Below, piece by piece: positions 14,414-18,666 of a stretch of DNA of 18,666 nt. Positions within the stretch are counted from its first letter, which is position 1. The number at the start of each line of letters is the position of its first letter. This DNA comes from Tissierellia bacterium (lineage in GTDB: Bacteria; Bacillota_A; Clostridia; Tissierellales; Peptoniphilaceae). Both the position numbers and the translations under genes were made by a program. The stretch is taken from assembly GCA_012728775.1 (NCBI GenBank), contig JAAYEN010000101.1:1-18666 (forward strand). The letters run 5' to 3'. Under the pieces are notes generated by a model. The model saw only the letters and a program-made list of their open reading frames with translations. It did not search any database and was not told the origin of the DNA.

Positions 14414-17400
14414 ATGGAATTAAAAAGTAAAAATATAACCGAAGTATTTCCAAATCTTGATCGAAGCTTTTCTAATATATATATTGAAGATGTGAAAATA
14501 TTTAAATCAATGGAGAAAGTTTTGGTTAGTTTGACTTCGAAAAATTCAATAGAAGAAAATCAAATATATGAAATCCAAAAAAACTTCCTAAATAATCTTG
14601 AAGAACTCGATGTAGAAATAGAGTTCTTTAATTTTGATTTAGAAAGTAAAGAAGAAGAAATTAGAAACTTTATTTCAAAAGAATTTTCTATGAAGGATTA
14701 TCAATTTAAATTAGACGTTGAAGGAATAGATGTTAATCTAAAAATATTTGAACCAATAGATGATGAAAAAAAAGAAGAGCTATCTATGATATGTAATAAT
14801 TTAGAATGCAATCTTACAATAGAAGAAAAGTTTGAAGATAAAGAAATTGAAAATTTTTTAAATAGAATCGTAACAGAAGAAAATGAAATTGAAAGCAAAA
14901 TTCAAATAATAAACGAGCCTATAAAAAAGAAGATTAATTTAATTCCTCTAGAAAATAATGGCCCTATAACCTATAAGAAAATCCCTAAAAATATTCCTCC
15001 AGATGTTGATATCAAAAACTTAGATACAGTCTATGGAAATTGTGTTACTAGTGGAATAATTTATAGTATTGAATTCAAAGAAATACTGAATGGAGAGAAA
15101 CAAATATTAACCATTAGCTACACCGATTATACAGAATCCACTTATGTAAAAGTATTTTTAAATAAAGAAGATGTAGATAAATATAAAAATGGCATAACAG
15201 AAGGAATGGGAATAAAAGTAATTGGAGAAATGACTTTTGATACTTTTGTAAAATCAAATTATATAAAACCTTCTTATTTTGAAGTTTATGAAGTAAGCCC
15301 AAGAGAAGACTTAAGTGATGAAAAAAGAATTGAACTTCACCTTCACACTTCAATGAGTGCACAAGATGGCATAAGCGGAGTGGAAAATTACATTAAACGT
15401 GCAAAATTTTGGGGTCACGATGCAATTGCTATAACAGATCACAGCGTAGTACAAGGATTTCCAAATGCAATGAACGCAGGTCTTAAATATGGTGTGAAAA
15501 TATTGTATGGAATGGAAATAAATTTAGTAGATGACTATGATGATATAATTAAAGATAGGGAATATCTGGATAACTCACTTGATAGTTTTGTAGTATTTGA
15601 CGTAGAGACTACTGGATTTTCTGCAAAAAATGATAAAATTATTGAAATTGGTGCAATTAAAATAAAAAAAGGAGAGATTGTTAGTAGCTTTAATATTTTA
15701 ATTAATCCAAAGGAGCCTTTAAAGGATGAAATAATTGCATTAACAGGAATTACTGACTCTATGCTTGTAAATCAGCCTGAAATTGGTGAAGTTATAAATG
15801 ATTTTAATAATTTCATTTCAAATTCAATTTTGGTAGCACACAATGCATCCTTTGATATTAGTTTTATTAAAAATAGTTTTGAAAAAAATGGATTAAACTT
15901 TAGAAAACCATATATAGACACCTTGGAATTATCTAGAATTTTCTATTCAAACGTAAGAAGTCATAGTTTAGGAAATGTGGCCAAAAGACTTGGAGTTTCT
16001 TTAGAAAATGCTCATAGAGCAGTAGATGACGCAAAAGCAACTGGAGAAATATTTATTAAATTATTAGAAGAAGGCTACAATAATAATGACTTCAATGAAA
16101 CTTTAGAATATATAGAATCTTTAATAAATAAAAGAGAAAAACATATGGGACAATCTTACCATGCGGTTGTTTTAGCTAAAAATCTAATTGGTTTAAAAAA
16201 TTTATACAAATTAGTTTCTCTTTCCCATATTGAAAATTTCAATTATACTCCCAAAGTTCCTAAATCAGTTTTTGAAGATCATAAAGATGGTTTGTTAATA
16301 GGTAGTGCGTGTCAAGATGGAGAATTGTTCCAAGGAATAATTAAAAATTATTCTAAGGAAAGAATAAGTAAAATTATTAATTACTATGACTATTTAGAAA
16401 TTCAACCCACAAAAAACAATTTGAATTTAATTCCTGAATATTTTAACGACGCTAAAGAACTAGAAGACATTAATAAACAAATTTTAAAATTAGGAGATGA
16501 ATTTGACAAATTAGTTGTTGCTACGGGAGATGTACATTATTTAGATGAGGAGTTGCGAGAATCCAGAAAAATTTTGAAGCACTCAGTAAAAAATAATAGG
16601 GGCGAATACGACAATGATTACCATTTTTTAACAACTGATGAAATGCTAGAAGAATTTTCATATTTGGATAGTAGAGCGTTCGAAGTAGTAATAAAAAACC
16701 CTAGAAAAATTAACGAACAAATTGAAGAGATATCTCCCATACCAAAAGGAACTTATCCGCCTATAATAGATGGATCGGATGAGATGCTAAGAGATATGAC
16801 TTTAGAAAAAGCTTATGAGATTTATGGCAAGCCATTACCTGAGAATATTGAAAAGAGAGTACAGAAAGAATTAGATGCAATAATAAAAAATGGATATTCT
16901 GTTATGTATATCATAGCTCAAAAACTAGTAAAAAAATCTAATATGGATGGATATCAAGTAGGATCTAGAGGTTCGGTAGGATCAAGTATTGTTGCTACAT
17001 TAACAGGTATTACAGAGGTTAATCCATTGGCACCTCATTATTCGTGTCCAAATTGTAAATATTCAGAATTTGTTGATATGCAAAAACTTCAAGTGTTTTC
17101 TGGAAGTGATCTTGTGGATAAACAATGTCCAAAGTGTTCTACATCATTAAATAAGTATGGAGATGACATTCCCTTCGAAGTATTCCTAGGCTTTGACGGA
17201 GATAAAGAACCCGACATCGATTTAAACTTTGCAGGAGAATATCAATTAATCGCACATAAATATACAGAAGAATTATTTGGGGAAGGTAAAGTATTTAGAG
17301 CTGGAACCATAGGAACTGTGGCTCAAAAAACTGCATATGGATATGTAAAAAAATATCTGGAAGATACAAATATATATTACTCTAAATCTGAAATTGATAG

Positions 17401-18628
17401 ATTGAGTAAATCCTTAGTAGGAGTAAAAAGAACTACAGGACAACATGCAGGAGGAATTATGGTAGTTCCTGAGTATAAAGATATCCATGACTTCACTCCC
17501 ATCCAAAAGCCAGCGAATTCAACAGGAAGTGACATAATTACAACTCATTTTGATTACAATAGTATAAGTGAAAATATATTAAAATTAGATATACTTGGTC
17601 ATGATGTTCCTAGTATGATCAAGATGATTGAAGAACTGACTAATACAGATTTTATGAAGACACCGCTAAATGATAAAAAAGTCCTCAGTATTTTTAGTTC
17701 TGCAGATGTACTTAATATGGACAATAATATTTGTGATTATGATATAGGTACATTAGGTGTTCCAGAATTTGGAACAAATTTTGTCCAAAGGATGTTAAAG
17801 GCAACCACTCCATCTACCTTTGCTGAATTGGTTCAAATAAGTGGACTATCTCATGGTACTAATGTGTGGACAGGAAACGCTGAAGAACTAGTCAATAGCG
17901 GAAGCGCTACATTAAAAGAAGTTATATCTACGAGAGAGGATATAATGCAAGATTTAATAAATGTTGGTGCTGAAAAGAAATTTTCTTTTTCTATTATGGA
18001 AAAAGTAAGAAAAGGAAAAGGATTAACAGCTGAAGAAGAAGAAATTATTGGAAAATTAGATTTGCCAAATTGGTATATTGATTCTTTAAATAAAATTTCT
18101 TATATGTTCCCAAAAGCTCATGCTGTTGCATATGTTACTATGTCAGTTAGGCTTGCTTACTACAAAGTTTATTATCCTGATGCATTTTATGCTACATTCT
18201 TAAGCACAAAATTAGAAAATTTTGACCTTGGAACAATATCTCAAGGTCCTGATGCTATAATAAGAAAATTGAAAGAAATAAAAAGTGAAGAGCAATTGAC
18301 TGCAAAAGAAGAAAAAGATATTCCAATATATGAAATTGCATTGGAGATGTATGCAAGAGGTTGTAAACTAGGAAGTATAGGATTATATACATCTGAAGCA
18401 AGTAAATTTACAATTATCGATGGCGAAATAATTCCTCCATTTAGAGTGGTTCCGAATTTAGGTTTAAGTGTTGCAGAAGCTATTTCTGAAGAAAGTAAGA
18501 AAGAGGAATTTCTCTCTATTGAAGATTTAATTAAGAGAACAAGAATATCTAATACTTGTATAGAATACTTAAAAGGTATGGGCATTTTAGAAGGTCTAAG
18601 TGAAAGTAATCAACTATCACTATTTTAA
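14414..18628 (+). CDS. polC: DNA polymerase III alpha subunit, Gram-positive type PolC
   Basis: PolC is the replicative polymerase with built-in proofreading found in low-GC Gram-positives. Domains in the 1404 residues: a lysine- and glutamate-rich N-terminal region to about 195; an OB fold to about 290; PHP first half with HLHT (309-312); an inserted DEDDh exonuclease from about 392 (D396, E398; AHNASFD; HRAVDDA at 534-540); PHP second half; then the C-family polymerase with GSRGSVGSS (850-858), a four-cysteine zinc site (C878, C881, C905, C908) and PDIDLNF with D934 and D936. It ends in QLSLF, a sliding-clamp binding motif. The frame opens at a TTG at 14387 overlapping ispG without a ribosome binding site; the ATG at 14414 is the first ATG, but its nearest purine-rich site is 14 bases away, so the start is uncertain. 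Confidence 0.97.
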   Translation: MELKSKNITEVFPNLDRSFSNIYIEDVKIFKSMEKVLVSLTSKNSIEENQIYEIQKNFLNNLEELDVEIEFFNFDLESKEEEIRNFISKEFSMKDYQFKLDVEGIDVNLKIFEPIDDEKKEELSMICNNLECNLTIEEKFEDKEIENFLNRIVTEENEIESKIQIINEPIKKKINLIPLENNGPITYKKIPKNIPPDVDIKNLDTVYGNCVTSGIIYSIEFKEILNGEKQILTISYTDYTESTYVKVFLNKEDVDKYKNGITEGMGIKVIGEMTFDTFVKSNYIKPSYFEVYEVSPREDLSDEKRIELHLHTSMSAQDGISGVENYIKRAKFWGHDAIAITDHSVVQGFPNAMNAGLKYGVKILYGMEINLVDDYDDIIKDREYLDNSLDSFVVFDVETTGFSAKNDKIIEIGAIKIKKGEIVSSFNILINPKEPLKDEIIALTGITDSMLVNQPEIGEVINDFNNFISNSILVAHNASFDISFIKNSFEKNGLNFRKPYIDTLELSRIFYSNVRSHSLGNVAKRLGVSLENAHRAVDDAKATGEIFIKLLEEGYNNNDFNETLEYIESLINKREKHMGQSYHAVVLAKNLIGLKNLYKLVSLSHIENFNYTPKVPKSVFEDHKDGLLIGSACQDGELFQGIIKNYSKERISKIINYYDYLEIQPTKNNLNLIPEYFNDAKELEDINKQILKLGDEFDKLVVATGDVHYLDEELRESRKILKHSVKNNRGEYDNDYHFLTTDEMLEEFSYLDSRAFEVVIKNPRKINEQIEEISPIPKGTYPPIIDGSDEMLRDMTLEKAYEIYGKPLPENIEKRVQKELDAIIKNGYSVMYIIAQKLVKKSNMDGYQVGSRGSVGSSIVATLTGITEVNPLAPHYSCPNCKYSEFVDMQKLQVFSGSDLVDKQCPKCSTSLNKYGDDIPFEVFLGFDGDKEPDIDLNFAGEYQLIAHKYTEELFGEGKVFRAGTIGTVAQKTAYGYVKKYLEDTNIYYSKSEIDRLSKSLVGVKRTTGQHAGGIMVVPEYKDIHDFTPIQKPANSTGSDIITTHFDYNSISENILKLDILGHDVPSMIKMIEELTNTDFMKTPLNDKKVLSIFSSADVLNMDNNICDYDIGTLGVPEFGTNFVQRMLKATTPSTFAELVQISGLSHGTNVWTGNAEELVNSGSATLKEVISTREDIMQDLINVGAEKKFSFSIMEKVRKGKGLTAEEEEIIGKLDLPNWYIDSLNKISYMFPKAHAVAYVTMSVRLAYYKVYYPDAFYATFLSTKLENFDLGTISQGPDAIIRKLKEIKSEEQLTAKEEKDIPIYEIALEMYARGCKLGSIGLYTSEASKFTIIDGEIIPPFRVVPNLGLSVAEAISEESKKEEFLSIEDLIKRTRISNTCIEYLKGMGILEGLSESNQLSLF

Positions 18629-18666
18629 ATAGATACAGTTAATAAAATTATATTATAATGTTGTTA

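Noticed and set aside
18654..18659. TATAAT in the last bases of the window
   Set aside because: It could be the -10 box of the next gene, but no -35 box is clear and the downstream gene is outside the window.
1..18666. Mobile element, CRISPR array, defence or biosynthetic cluster
   Set aside because: Every substantial open frame maps to a core housekeeping family, and no tandem direct repeats, transposase or integrase motifs, or foreign-looking base composition were seen on reading both strands.

Overview
The window is an AT-rich, densely packed stretch of housekeeping genes from a low-GC Gram-positive bacterium. The strongest lineage evidence is the Gram-positive replicative polymerase PolC, the class III (Firmicutes-type) fructose-1,6-bisphosphatase, the YlxM-Ffh pair, strong AGGAGG ribosome binding sites and several TTG start codons. 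An anaerobic member of Clostridia or Tissierellia is the best guess. The species cannot be read from this sequence.

Layout. (1) 1-570 is the 3' part of ftsY, closed by a hairpin terminator that also faces the opposite gene. (2) 584-3914 is a small metabolic block: fbp on the minus strand, then the divergently transcribed pair apt-tcdA, ending in a strong terminator. (3) 3936-7812 is an operon from a near-ideal promoter: ylxM, ffh, rpsP, khpA, rimM, trmD, rplS. (4) 7814-10781 carries rpsB, tsf, pyrH and frr behind their own promoter and an unannotated leader of about 95 bases. A hairpin lies between rpsB and tsf, and a terminator follows frr. (5) 10806-18628 is an envelope and isoprenoid lipid operon, uppS-cdsA-rseP-ispG, followed by polC.

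How the genes fit together. FtsY and Ffh are the receptor and GTPase of the signal recognition particle. rpsP, rplS, rpsB, tsf, frr, rimM, trmD and khpA make, mature or serve the ribosome and tRNA. pyrH supplies UDP. uppS makes the undecaprenyl carrier for wall synthesis, using precursors from the MEP pathway in which IspG acts. CdsA makes CDP-diacylglycerol, RseP is an intramembrane protease, and PolC copies the chromosome. Fbp serves gluconeogenesis, Apt salvages adenine, and TcdA modifies tRNA.

I found no mobile element, CRISPR array, phage gene, rRNA or tRNA, and no convincing undescribed system. The points worth a second look are regulatory and architectural: a promoter whose -35 box lies in the arm of the preceding terminator, a likely leaderless uppS transcript, a possible structured rpsB leader, acidic tails on two ribosomal proteins, the absence of dxr from its customary slot, and a metabolic block separating ftsY from ylxM-ffh. 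Several gene starts were moved downstream of the longest open frame because the ribosome binding site demands it. No gene-free stretch exceeds 300 bases; the longest, about 155 bases between fbp and apt, holds their divergent control sites.
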